A DNA stretch of 22,954 bases from Cytophaga sp051961495 (GCF_051961495.1 NZ_JBQCDF010000161.1:1-22954); one strand, 5' to 3'. Positions 1-8,447 are shown, counted from the first letter of the stretch. A program made the numbers and translations. The notes: a model not told the origin generated them from the letters alone.

Positions 1-735
1 GCTGTTGTTGTCGTGTATGTTGCATTGGTAGCACCGGAGATGGCTGTACCGCCTTTTTTCCATTGGTAATTAGGATCAGAACCGCAGTTTGATGGCGAAA
101 CTGTTAAATTAATAATTGTTACGGAAAAAATCGTGGTTGCAGAAGAACTAGCCGTTACCGATGGTGTGACTACTGCATTTACAGTAATTACTACCGCAGT
201 ACTTGTTGCTGTTGCCGGCGATGGACAAGTGGCATTGCTTGTCATGGTTACGGTATAGCTATCGTTGTTGGCAGCTGTTGTTGTCGTGTATGTTGCATTG
301 GTAGCGCCGGAGATGGCTGTACCGCCTTTTTTCCATTGGTAAGTAGGGGCAGTACCGCCGTTTGTTGGCGCTGCTGTTAAAGTAATACTTGTACCTGCAC
401 AGATCGTGGTTGCCGAAGAGCTAGCCGTTACCGATGGTGTCACTACTGCATTTACAGTAATCACTACCGCAGCACTTGTTGCTGTTGGAGTCGACGGACA
501 AGTGGCATTGCTTGTCATCGTTACAGTATAGCTATCATTATTTGCAGCTGTTGTTGTCGTGTATGTTGCATTGGTAGCGCCGGAGATGGCTGTGCCGCCT
601 TTTTTCCATTGGTAAGTAGGGGCAGTACCGCCGTTTGTTGGCGCCGCTGTTAAAGTAATACTTGTTCCGGCACAGATCGTGGTTGCAGAAGAGCTAGCCG
701 TTACCGATGGTGTCACCGTTGCGTTTACGGTAACG
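1..735 (-). repeat. Tandem 273-bp (91-residue) Ig-like repeats in the GH8 protein
   Basis: The same sequence, beginning gctgttgttgtcgtgtatgt on the plus strand, recurs at 1, 274 and 547, an exact 273-bp period that keeps frame. In protein order (minus strand) unit 1 spans about 735-463, unit 2 about 462-190, and unit 3 runs off the edge. Each unit has the pattern VTPSVTASSSATTICAG, then YQWKKGGTAISGATNATYT, then SYTVTMTSNATCPS, consistent with one disulfide-bonded Ig/PKD-like domain. Units 1 and 2 are nearly identical at the DNA level, which implies recent duplication or ongoing homogenisation. Such stalks usually hold catalytic domains away from the cell surface. Confidence 0.93.
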
Positions 736-3062
736 CTTATTGATGCACTTGTTCCGTTTCCGCAGCTGTTTGTCGGAGTTACCGATATGGTTCCGCTGGT
801 TGTACCCATTGTAACAGTAATACTGTTTGTTCCGGAACCTGCTGTGATACTGGCTCCCGCTGGAACTGTCCATGTATAGCCTGTCGCATTGCTTACAGCA
901 GTAATGCTATATGTTGCACCAGTTGTACCGGCACAAACCGATGTTGAACCTGTGATAGAACCTGCTGCTGAAGGAAGGGTGCAGGATGAACCTAATAAGA
1001 CTGCCGTTCCTGCATAGGAAGGATTTGTCCATGCCTGGTCTGCACTTGCATACCAGGACATTTTGCCATCACGTGTGCCACCGTCATCATCATCATCAAC
1101 CTCTACATCAAATCCGACTAATTGATTAACCGCAGGTGTATTGCTGACTGTTGACCATGGAATACGGATTTCCGTAATATAACCGCCTGTTTTTGTTACG
1201 TGTGCAAAGGTAATGCCTGTAGTGGATTTACTGTTGGCTTCTGTTACGGTAGCGTCGTTCCAGCGGAACATATATTGAAAATAATTGCTTCCGACGGTTG
1301 TTGCTTTTGTATTTCCGATATCAAAAAACACTTCAATGTTATCATCATCATATTTATTTGTTCCGCTGTCATTAATCAGGGTATTGTCCGTTACATCTAC
1401 CAATAAGTAGATATAAGTATTATCCCACAATGCCTTGAACGTACCGGAAAGATCGGCAGCATTCGTGATCGTTCCGCTGATGATATTGTTTAAGCTGCCG
1501 GCATTATTTGAACTCCAGATCGCATCTACTGTTCCATCGATGGCAGGAGCGGTAGAGGTTTGGTTGATTGCTTTGTAAACGTTTAATATTACCGGAGAGC
1601 TTGTGCCGGTTTGCGAGCTTGAGTTATATGCGATTGCAGTGATTGAGCGGCTGCCGGAATTGTTGATTATCCAGGAGATGCTGTACGGGGAAGATGTTGC
1701 TGTACCGATAAGTGTTGCTCCATCATAGAATTCTACTTTGGAAATGGTTCCGGTTGTTGTGGTTGCTGTAGCTGTAAGTGTTACAGTTGATCCTTCATTA
1801 TAGTTACCTGCCCCTGGTGATGTAAGTGTTGCTGTTACCGGGCTGGCAGCTAATGTACTTGGGTTCCAGAAATTTCCGGTCTGCACGAATAATGAAATTA
1901 CTCTCAGTGTATTCCCAAAGTAACCCGATGCATCAACAGTTCCTACTGTTTTGGTGTACATGCTGTTCATGATGGTCTGGTAGGTAGATGTAGCACCGCA
2001 GATGCCGGCAGCATAAGTGGATACGAAAGTTGCGTTCACTGTCCCGCTTCCGCCGGATTGAGCCACAGGGCCGCCAGCGCCTGAAGCGCCTTTTCCGTTT
2101 ACATAGCTGGCAATCGGAACACAGAAGTTTGTTTGTGCAGTACTGTTACCTGTCCACAATACATCAACAGCCATGCGCCATGGGTTTCGGCAGGCGTCAT
2201 ATCCATATTCGTTGGAACCATTGCATGAATTGGGAGCTCCGCTTGGATCAGACCAGTTACTTACCAGTCCCGTTGTCGTATTTCTGTTTGCATTTAATAA
2301 TGTATAAGCGGCTGTTACCGCATTGTTCCATGTAGTAGCCTGTGAAGACACCTGTGTGGCAAATTGTCTGTAATAAGCAGGTGCCTGGTAACTTGGATTC
2401 CGGCAGGTAGAGCCCATTCCCCAGCCATCACCATTGATTGCCTGATAAGAGGTGTTATGAATTTCATAGGTTTTTATAGCAGTAATCAGCGTAGTTGCTT
2501 CCGTGCTGTATGTATAGGGACTTGTAGAGGATGGCCATTGTTTTGAAGCGACAATAAGTGCCATGGCAGCATCCAGGTCGGCATCAGTAGCGCCGTTGGA
2601 TCCGGCAGTTCCTGTACAGCCACTCATTTTCCAGTTCATCAATCCGTTACCATTTGAATTGGCTTTGTAGTATGCCCATAAACCATCAAATAAGGCCTTA
2701 TCCGCAGCATAGGCTGCCAGTAACATACCATAACCGATGCCTTCTGAAACGGTGGATGAACCGTCATCAAATAATACCCGGTATTGACTTCCGCAAGCCT
2801 GTACATAGGTTGATTTCCATGTGTTGTAGGCGTTGTAGGCATCCTGTGATTTTCCATATAGATTACTTGCCGGTGTATAAGCACCGGTAGGCAAATTTGT
2901 AGGCACAATACCATACGCATACGGGCTTGCCGAAGCGGCTATTTTAGAACCGAAGGGGACGGTTGCCGTCGCCGGCGTGTTGACCTGGGCATGGGTCAAC
3001 GGGTGGATGAGAATGATAATGAATAGTGCCAATAACCATTTTATACTTCTGCTAGTCTTCAT
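1..3062 (-). CDS. Secreted glycoside hydrolase family 8 enzyme, multi-modular (C-terminus outside window)
   Basis: Open frame from an ATG at 3062 to the left edge with no stop (about 1020 residues visible). Residues 1-26 are a signal peptide (hydrophobic run, then THAQ). Residues about 45-400 form a GH8 catalytic domain: SEGIGYGM (105-112) carries the likely general acid Glu107, ATDADLDAAMAL (158-169) closely matches the GH8 family signature, and DGWGMGS and RMAVD (296-300) are also typical. GH8 enzymes hydrolyse beta-1,4 glucans, xylan or chitosan; the substrate cannot be told here. Next come an Ig-like module (about 408-495), a CBM9-like carbohydrate-binding module (about 500-690, with an Asp-rich DVEVDDDDDGG stretch), a PKD-like module (about 694-780) and 91-residue Ig-like repeats. 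The protein is probably exported and surface-attached or released. A T9SS sorting domain would be expected beyond the edge but is not visible. Confidence 0.92.
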   Translation of the reverse strand, partial: MKTSRSIKWLLALFIIILIHPLTHAQVNTPATATVPFGSKIAASASPYAYGIVPTNLPTGAYTPASNLYGKSQDAYNAYNTWKSTYVQACGSQYRVLFDDGSSTVSEGIGYGMLLAAYAADKALFDGLWAYYKANSNGNGLMNWKMSGCTGTAGSNGATDADLDAAMALIVASKQWPSSTSPYTYSTEATTLITAIKTYEIHNTSYQAINGDGWGMGSTCRNPSYQAPAYYRQFATQVSSQATTWNNAVTAAYTLLNANRNTTTGLVSNWSDPSGAPNSCNGSNEYGYDACRNPWRMAVDVLWTGNSTAQTNFCVPIASYVNGKGASGAGGPVAQSGGSGTVNATFVSTYAAGICGATSTYQTIMNSMYTKTVGTVDASGYFGNTLRVISLFVQTGNFWNPSTLAASPVTATLTSPGAGNYNEGSTVTLTATATTTTGTISKVEFYDGATLIGTATSSPYSISWIINNSGSRSITAIAYNSSSQTGTSSPVILNVYKAINQTSTAPAIDGTVDAIWSSNNAGSLNNIISGTITNAADLSGTFKALWDNTYIYLLVDVTDNTLINDSGTNKYDDDNIEVFFDIGNTKATTVGSNYFQYMFRWNDATVTEANSKSTTGITFAHVTKTGGYITEIRIPWSTVSNTPAVNQLVGFDVEVDDDDDGGTRDGKMSWYASADQAWTNPSYAGTAVLLGSSCTLPSAAGSITGSTSVCAGTTGATYSITAVSNATGYTWTVPAGASITAGSGTNSITVTMGTTSGTISVTPTNSCGNGTSASISVTVNATVTPSVTASSSATTICAGTSITLTAAPTNGGTAPTYQWKKGGTAISGATNATYTTTTAANNDSYTVTMTSNATCPSTPTATSAAVVITVNAVVTPSVTASSSATTICAGTSITLTAAPTNGGTAPTYQWKKGGTAISGATNATYTTTTAANNDSYTVTMTSNATCPSPATATSTAVVITVNAVVTPSVTASSSATTIFSVTIINLTVSPSNCGSDPNYQWKKGGTAISGATNATYTTTT

Positions 3063-3349
3063 AAATATCCTGGGGAGATAATTGGGGTTCCTTAGTATTA
3101 TAGACGGTATTTTATGGAAATGGTGACAAAAAATATTTAAAAAGTTATATTTTCAATCTTTCGAATAGGCTAATCCTTCATTATCAATATGTTTAATAGA
3201 AAATTCAACTGAATGTTTTTTATAAAATGATTGAATGAATGTTTATTATTGGAATATTAAGGACAATTTGTGACGACTGCTACCTTTTAGGTGTCTATAT
3301 AAATAAGGTTTAATTTATACCATTTACTTAATACATTCTATTCTAATAA

Positions 3350-3886
3350 ATGCTGGACAGTAGTATTATAAAGCTTTGCATCGAAGGAGACAGAAAGGCG
3401 CAGGAGAAGCTATATAGTTACTATGCAGGTAGAATGAAAAGCGTATGTTTGCGCTATGTAAAATCAAAAGAAGCTGCAGAAGATGTTTTTCAGGATGGGT
3501 TTGTAAAGGTCTTCCTGAATTTGAAAAAGTATAATGGTGAAGGTTCTTTTGATGGTTGGGTTCGCAGGATTATTGTAAATACTGCAATTGATACATATAA
3601 AAAGAATTTGCGTCTGGATGAGAAGAGCTCTTACGACGATCTGAGAGAACAGGAAGTGTTTGTAAAAGATGGATTCGAACCCATGCATGAAAGAGACTTA
3701 CTGCAGATTCTGGAAAATCTGCCGGATATATTAAGAGTTATATTTAATATGTATGCAATAGAAGGATATTCACATAAGGAGATTGCCGAAATATTAAATA
3801 TTACTGAAAGTGCTTCTAAATCTCAACTTTACAGATCGAGAAAAATAATTCAACAAATACTATTTAACTATAATAGTAAGGTATAA
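3350..3886 (+). CDS. ECF-type RNA polymerase sigma factor
   Basis: A 178-residue sigma-70 family protein of the usual ECF size, with only regions 2 and 4. Region 2 (about residues 21-87) includes AEDVFQDGFVKVF, which contacts the -10 element and core polymerase. Region 4 (about 116-170) has the helix-turn-helix YSHKEIAEILNITESASKSQ. The sigma stop and the next ATG overlap as TAATG at 3884-3888, so the two genes are probably translationally coupled. With a FecR-like gene directly downstream, the likely role is transcription of surface or nutrient-uptake genes once the anti-sigma factor is relieved. The target genes are unknown; the STN-barrel gene downstream may be part of the same regulon. 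Confidence 0.95.
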   Translation: MLDSSIIKLCIEGDRKAQEKLYSYYAGRMKSVCLRYVKSKEAAEDVFQDGFVKVFLNLKKYNGEGSFDGWVRRIIVNTAIDTYKKNLRLDEKSSYDDLREQEVFVKDGFEPMHERDLLQILENLPDILRVIFNMYAIEGYSHKEIAEILNITESASKSQLYRSRKIIQQILFNYNSKV

Positions 3887-4896
3887 TGAAAGACGAAAGA
3901 CATGATATTGATGACCTTTTCAAAGAAGGGTTATATGATATTGAAGCTGAAGTTCAGCCGGCTTCCTGGGAGGCTATTTCCCAAAAAGTTCAGGCAAACA
4001 CATTCTATACAGTAAAAAAATGGATATATGGAATTGCTATCACGGGCTCTGTTACTGTTGTTGCTGTTACAGTTTTGCTACTTATGCAGACCAATGCTGA
4101 AAAAACGGTTACAACTTCGAATATTAAAGAAACACAATTGAATGCTGTTCCGGATAATCATGTTGCTGCGTATTCAGTAACGGACGTTGAAAAAAATAAA
4201 AAGCAGCCGTTAGTCTATTCACATAGTGCTCCGCAAACTGAAAAAGAAATTGTTAATCAGATTACATCTGCGGATGATCGCAAGCGTGTGCGTTTGCCTG
4301 ATGGGAGCACGGCACTTTTAAACAGGAATAGCAGTATTTCCTATACAGCAGATTTTATGTCCGATAAAACGGTACATGTTGCAGGAGAAGTATATTTTGA
4401 GATTCCTGCCTCTGCAGAGGAGAAACTTACAGTTTTGGGCAACTTATCTCAAATAGAGGCTCAGGGTTCATCCTTTATCATTAACTCTGATATAGAGCGC
4501 GGCAGTGATGAAATTACTGTCTCTTCAGGCAAGGCAGAGTGCAAATCTTTATTAGAAAATAACAATAGAATAGCTATTTTTGCAGGGAGCTCAGCGGTAA
4601 TTAAAAGAGGATCGGATTTTAAACAAAATACGATTCAGGATATTAATTATAATGATTGGGTTACTCAAAGAATTGTATTCAATAATACCAAACTGGATAG
4701 TGTATTTGAGACACTTGAAAAATATTACAATGTTACTTTAATAGCACATAATTCTGAAATATTGAATTGTCACTTTACAGGAACATTTGAAAGAAATAAT
4801 ATTGATGAAATATTACAAGTTTTATCGGTTTCGTTTAATTTGTCTTTTAATCAAAAAAGTAAAGAATTTATTTTGTCTGGAAACGGATGCAAATAA
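3886..4896 (+). CDS. FecR-family anti-sigma factor (with DUF4974-like C-terminus)
   Basis: A 336-residue single-pass inner-membrane protein. Residues 1-45 are cytoplasmic and should bind the sigma factor encoded just upstream. One membrane segment spans about 46-66 (WIYGIAITGSVTVVAVTVLL). The periplasmic part has a FecR domain (about 129-240; RVRLPDGSTALLNRNSSISY and VHVAGEVYFEI are characteristic) and a C-terminal DUF4974/STN-like module (about 264-332; IVFNNTKLDSVFETLEKYYN). In this family the periplasmic part senses a signal from an outer-membrane partner and releases the sigma factor. The last 110 bases overlap the maximal frame of the next gene. Confidence 0.93.
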   Translation: MKDERHDIDDLFKEGLYDIEAEVQPASWEAISQKVQANTFYTVKKWIYGIAITGSVTVVAVTVLLLMQTNAEKTVTTSNIKETQLNAVPDNHVAAYSVTDVEKNKKQPLVYSHSAPQTEKEIVNQITSADDRKRVRLPDGSTALLNRNSSISYTADFMSDKTVHVAGEVYFEIPASAEEKLTVLGNLSQIEAQGSSFIINSDIERGSDEITVSSGKAECKSLLENNNRIAIFAGSSAVIKRGSDFKQNTIQDINYNDWVTQRIVFNNTKLDSVFETLEKYYNVTLIAHNSEILNCHFTGTFERNNIDEILQVLSVSFNLSFNQKSKEFILSGNGCK

Positions 4897-6163
4897 GTTC
4901 TTGTCTGCAATAGTTACTTCTTGTTTTGTTTTTCTGTTTGCATTCAACTCCATGGCCCAGCAGGAGCCTGCCGCCCATAAAGTAACGGATACACTTGTAA
5001 CCATTGATCTTACAAACCATTCTTTAAAAGAATGTCTAATAAGATTATCTGCCGCTTATCAAATTAATTTTTCTTATATAAATGATGACCTGCCGCTGCA
5101 TAAGCAAATGCACATTGCTGCGGGTCCCCAATCGTTATCTGTTGTATTGGATTCAATCTGTAAGCAGGCAGATCTGAAATATCTGATTATAGGCACCCAG
5201 ATTGTATTGAAAAAAAATGAAATGATTGTAACAACTCCGGTTCAGGATTCTACAGCGGCAGCACCTGCAGACACCCTACCTGCAGCCATAATCGTTGATA
5301 CGATTTATTTATCTGATCACAAAAGTAGTAGCGGAGAATATGTGCGGGATAAAAAATATTCAAAATATTTTTATCGGGTGTTTGGTAAAAAAAGAACGCC
5401 TGATTCTATGATTGTGGTCTCTTCCAATGGCAGACGTGATACCATTGATGTAAGAGAAACAAGACAGAAATATCATTACATAAATAGAATTTATACAAAG
5501 AATAAATTTTCTGTAGGTGTTTTTGGCGGCGGCGGTGTTTCATACCGGACTCTTTCGAGCCAGGATATTTTTGTAACAGAAAGGAATGCCGATGAAAGCA
5601 GTATTGCCAGTTATACATTCGGAGCGAACGTAACGTATTACATGCCTTCTCAAAGACTTTCGTTCAGAAGCGGCATCAGCTATATGACGTTTGGAGAAAA
5701 AGGCTCTTTCATTGAAATCATCTACAGCCCGCCACCGGGAGGTCCTCAACCTGAAGAGATTGAACATAAGTATATAAACCACTATAATTATATCATGCTG
5801 CCGTTTATGGCAGGTTATAGTTTTCCTGTCAGTAATAAATTTGGTTTATCTGTTCATTCCGGTTTTGCAGTGGCATTTTTAGTTTCTAAAAAATCTACAT
5901 ATGTAGAACCATTTATGTATTTCCATTCTCCGGATAATTTAAGCAAAAATCCACACGTGCATACATATAGCAGTACTGGCCTGGTTTTGCCGGTGCATGC
6001 GGAGCTTTCTTATTCAGTCGGTGAAAACCTGCAGCTCTGTGCAGCACCAACGTTCAATTATTTTTTAACATCTATTTATTCCAAAAGTGATCTTAGTAAG
6101 CAAAAGCCCTATGCCTTCCATTTAACAGTGGGAATAAGTTATATGTTCAAGCGTAATAAATAA
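4787..6163 (+). CDS. STN-domain protein with C-terminal outer-membrane beta-barrel (probable signalling partner of FecR)
   Basis: Up to 458 residues in the maximal frame. An export signal lies at residues 38-59 (FLSAIVTSCFVFLFAFNSMA, then QQ). An STN domain follows at about 70-142 (VTIDLTNHSLKECLIRLSAA, ending GTQIVLKK), as found at the N-terminus of TonB-dependent transducers, where it contacts FecR. A linker rich in Thr, Ala and Asp leads to about 220 residues of alternating strands (from FSVGVFGGGGVSY to the final HLTVGISYMF) resembling a small outer-membrane barrel. There is no TonB plug domain, and the protein is far shorter than a TonB receptor. Start is uncertain: ATGs at 4787 and 4805 lie inside the FecR gene and give an oddly long N-terminus, whereas TTG at 4901 gives a normal 20-residue signal peptide just after the FecR stop. 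Function is inferred from domain and context. Confidence 0.85.
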   Translation: MKEIILMKYYKFYRFRLICLLIKKVKNLFCLETDANKFLSAIVTSCFVFLFAFNSMAQQEPAAHKVTDTLVTIDLTNHSLKECLIRLSAAYQINFSYINDDLPLHKQMHIAAGPQSLSVVLDSICKQADLKYLIIGTQIVLKKNEMIVTTPVQDSTAAAPADTLPAAIIVDTIYLSDHKSSSGEYVRDKKYSKYFYRVFGKKRTPDSMIVVSSNGRRDTIDVRETRQKYHYINRIYTKNKFSVGVFGGGGVSYRTLSSQDIFVTERNADESSIASYTFGANVTYYMPSQRLSFRSGISYMTFGEKGSFIEIIYSPPPGGPQPEEIEHKYINHYNYIMLPFMAGYSFPVSNKFGLSVHSGFAVAFLVSKKSTYVEPFMYFHSPDNLSKNPHVHTYSSTGLVLPVHAELSYSVGENLQLCAAPTFNYFLTSIYSKSDLSKQKPYAFHLTVGISYMFKRNK

Positions 6164-6307
6164 TTTTAGATCTACCCTGATAAATACTATTAATATCTCA
6201 ATACAATTTTAATAGTAGTATAAAGCAGCATATTTATTATAGCACGACCCCAGCGGGGTCGAATATGTATAGCCTCACAGGGTAAACCGAAGTAATTTTG
6301 ATACGTT
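6164..6307. repeat. Intergenic hairpin element between convergent genes (REP-like or bidirectional terminator)
   Basis: The gap between two convergent genes holds two inverted repeats. An AT-rich hairpin has 9-bp arms at 6185-6193 and 6209-6217 (TACTATTAA / TTAATAGTA). A GC-rich hairpin has perfect 7-bp arms at 6245-6251 and 6255-6261 (CGACCCC-AGC-GGGGTCG). The pair is framed by ACCCTG near 6174-6179 and CAGGGT near 6285-6290, which are complementary. The GC-rich palindrome resembles dispersed palindromes I recall from Bacteroidetes genomes (not checked). It may end transcription from both sides. Confidence 0.55.
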
Positions 6308-7573
6308 TTATTGGAACAAATAACCACTATACGCCAGGCCTTTTGCTACGCTGATAAAATTATCATCAGACTTAACTTTTACATGTGGCAGCTTTGTGTT
6401 AAATAACTGCTTAACCGCCCGTACCATCGACGTTCCGCCTGTCAGGAATAAGCTGTCAATATCTTCCGGTTTAATATTGTTTTTGCTTAAGAATGTATTG
6501 AGGTATTGATCAATTTTGGAAAGATCACGGTTTATAATTTTGTTGTATTCTTCAAGTGTGATGGCGTTGTGGATGTTGATGCCAAATTTATTGAACTCGA
6601 ATAGCGAAGTATCCAGTTGAGATAAATCTACTTTTGTTTTTTCGATGGACTGGAAGATGGAATAGCCCAGGTTATTTTCTGTCAATGTAATCAGGTTTTT
6701 CAGTTTTTCATTTTGTTTGGAATAACTGTAGTACTGCCTCAGGTCATTCTGTACCTTTAATCCATTAAAGAAATTCATTTTTTCCCAGGAGCAAATATTA
6801 CTAAAGAAGCTGGGTGGTACATCTACGAGCTTACCGGGCATGGATTCGTACATAACACCTCTGCCAAAATAAGGTGTTCCTTTTTCCCACATAAACGCCG
6901 AATCAAAACTATCGCCGCCGATATAAATACCACCTGTTGCAAGAATATCTTTTCGGCGGTCTTTCTCCATGCTTTTAGCCGGATCCAGTTCAATAAAGGT
7001 AAAATCGGTTGTGCCGCCGCCAAGATCAGCAACCAATACTTTTTCTTTTCTGGAAATTATTTTTTCATAAGCAAATGCCGCGCCGATCGGCTCAAACTGA
7101 AAACGGATCTCTGTTAAACCAGCCTGATTGGCCGCCTGCAGCAATCGCTTCTGCGCAATGGAGTCATTAATGCTACTTTCATCGTCAAAGAAAACAGGTC
7201 TTCCTAAAATTGCTTTTTTACAATCATATCCAACAATTGCATCAGCTTTCGTTTTCAGTTCTTTTAAGATAAGCGTGATAAGTCCGGCTGCAGTAAAGCT
7301 TTTATTGTGGATGCGGGTTTCAACAAAATTTGTTCGTGGCAGTACACGTTTTATGGACTTCATAAATCTTCCTTTCATGCCATCTGCTATATACTGTTCA
7401 ATGGCAGCGGAGCCTACAAAATATTTCAGCGGCAATGCAGGATCATATTCGTCCGGGAAGTATAGAATGGAAGGAATGGACAGCGTTGTTGCAATTTCAT
7501 GAGTTGTTTCATTGAATATGGATAACACTGAGTTGGATGTGCCGAAATCTATACCGTATATATGGGAATTCAT
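6308..7573 (-). CDS. Hsp70-family ATPase-domain protein (YegD-like)
   Basis: A 421-residue protein of the actin/Hsp70 ATPase fold. Phosphate-1 loop YGIDFGTSNSVLS (6-18), the EPIGAAFAYE connecting helix (161-170), phosphate-2 loop VADLGGGTTDFTFIE (181-195) and adenosine motif LTGGTS (377-382) are all present. It ends soon after the last ATPase motif, so it lacks the peptide-binding domain and lid of DnaK (about 640 residues); length and motifs fit the YegD group of stand-alone Hsp70-like proteins. The 60-100 residues after about 225 form a lineage-specific insertion. Role unknown; it is likely cytosolic. It is divergent from the barrel/transferase/kinase operon, and the two promoters share a 232-bp gap. 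Confidence 0.9.
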   Translation of the reverse strand: MNSHIYGIDFGTSNSVLSIFNETTHEIATTLSIPSILYFPDEYDPALPLKYFVGSAAIEQYIADGMKGRFMKSIKRVLPRTNFVETRIHNKSFTAAGLITLILKELKTKADAIVGYDCKKAILGRPVFFDDESSINDSIAQKRLLQAANQAGLTEIRFQFEPIGAAFAYEKIISRKEKVLVADLGGGTTDFTFIELDPAKSMEKDRRKDILATGGIYIGGDSFDSAFMWEKGTPYFGRGVMYESMPGKLVDVPPSFFSNICSWEKMNFFNGLKVQNDLRQYYSYSKQNEKLKNLITLTENNLGYSIFQSIEKTKVDLSQLDTSLFEFNKFGINIHNAITLEEYNKIINRDLSKIDQYLNTFLSKNNIKPEDIDSLFLTGGTSMVRAVKQLFNTKLPHVKVKSDDNFISVAKGLAYSGYLFQ

Positions 7574-7633
7574 GTATGCTGCTATGGTTTAAATGATTGT
7601 GCCGGGCAATAAGAAAAGGTTAAATCAATCCGG

Positions 7634-7641
7634 CAAAGATA
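7634..7641 (-). promoter_or_regulatory. Predicted -7 box for the Hsp70-like gene
   Basis: On the minus strand this reads TATCTTTG, a perfect match to the Bacteroidetes -7 consensus TAnnTTTG, 61 bases upstream of the ATG at 7573. No clear -33 TTTG was found at the expected distance. Confidence 0.45.
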
Positions 7642-7742
7642 CGCATTGCAGGTGTAAGAGTTGATATTCCAGGAATGAATCCGGTGGATTATATGGAATG
7701 ATATTTCATATTATTTATACACGGTGCGCTGGGATAAAACCA

Positions 7743-7772
7743 TTTATATTCCGATATTAATTTATAATTTTG
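7743..7772 (+). promoter_or_regulatory. Predicted promoter of the barrel / transferase-like / LRR-kinase operon
   Basis: TAATTTTG at 7765-7772 matches the Bacteroidetes -7 box TAnnTTTG perfectly. TTTA at 7743-7746, 18 bases upstream, is one mismatch from the -33 TTTG. Transcription would begin near 7778-7780, which rules out the in-frame TTG at 7770 as the start codon of the next gene and favours ATG 7806 or 7809. Confidence 0.55.
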
Positions 7773-7805
7773 AACATAATCTGTCTGGCTGTTTCTTTTT
7801 TAAGA

Positions 7806-8447
7806 ATGATGATAAAATTCATGTCCTGTAGGGTGTTTCCTGTACTGCTGCTGATCCCGGCACTTTCAGGTTTCTGTTCTGCACAGGTATATTCAGGAAA
7901 TAAGGCTTATTATGCAGAGGCAGCAGGCATGGCCGGCGGGATGATTACTTTTGGTAATTACAATTCCAAAGTACGGAATTCACCTGTTTATACAATTTCC
8001 GGCGCATATATCAGAAATGAACGGATTATGTATGAACTCAACGTAAATACATTATTTTCAACCATAACATATAAATCCTATAATGGGTTTTCAGATACAA
8101 CTACAAAGTATTCACAAACCTATGTGATGTTTGGTATTGTAAAATCATTCAGGATAGAAAATCCGGATCTGGTTCCTTTCTTTTCGACATCGTTTGGTTT
8201 TATCAGCCGTTCTGTGCAGGTAGCAAATGTAAGTGCTCAAACCCAACTGGCGGTTGGCTTGCAGGGAGGACTAAAATATTTTATTAAAGATAATTTTGGA
8301 ATTAAGGTGCAGGCGAGGATTCAATCTTCCTTAAATGGATTAGGTATAGGTGTTGGAGTAGGTACCGGAGGCCCCAGCGTTGGTTTAGGCAGTTATTCCA
8401 ATGCCATCCAATTGGATTTTTCCGGAGGTGTTTTTTACAGAATATAA
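7806..8447 (+). CDS. Small outer-membrane beta-barrel protein, function unknown
   Basis: 213 residues from ATG 7806; the frame is open back to a TTG at 7770, but that codon lies inside the predicted promoter. The N-terminus MMIKFMSCRVFPVLLLIPAL followed by SGFCSAQ is a signal peptide with cleavage after the Ala before Gln. The mature part alternates hydrophobic and polar residues with many Gly and aromatic residues (for example MYELNVNTLFSTITYKS and GLQGGLKYFIKDNFGIKVQA) and ends in GGVFYRI, a hydrophobic/aromatic C-terminus typical of outer-membrane barrels. Size suggests 8-10 strands. It sits 20 bases before the transferase-like gene and is probably cotranscribed with it. No specific family was recognised. 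Confidence 0.8.
   Translation: MMIKFMSCRVFPVLLLIPALSGFCSAQVYSGNKAYYAEAAGMAGGMITFGNYNSKVRNSPVYTISGAYIRNERIMYELNVNTLFSTITYKSYNGFSDTTTKYSQTYVMFGIVKSFRIENPDLVPFFSTSFGFISRSVQVANVSAQTQLAVGLQGGLKYFIKDNFGIKVQARIQSSLNGLGIGVGVGTGGPSVGLGSYSNAIQLDFSGGVFYRI

Noticed and set aside
1..735. Regular repeats considered as a CRISPR array
   Set aside because: The unit is 273 bp, in frame and coding for an Ig-like domain, with no short repeat/spacer pattern.
679..2920. Several 60-100-codon frames on both strands within the GH8 gene
   Set aside because: The minus-strand GH8 frame is continuous from 3062 to the edge with recognisable domains; the others are frame shadows.
4887..4889. ATG at the end of FecR as start of the STN-barrel gene
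   Set aside because: It is in a different reading frame from the STN-barrel protein.
7770..7805. TTG 7770 as start of the barrel protein
   Set aside because: The codon lies within the predicted -7 box, and ATG 7806 gives a normal signal peptide.
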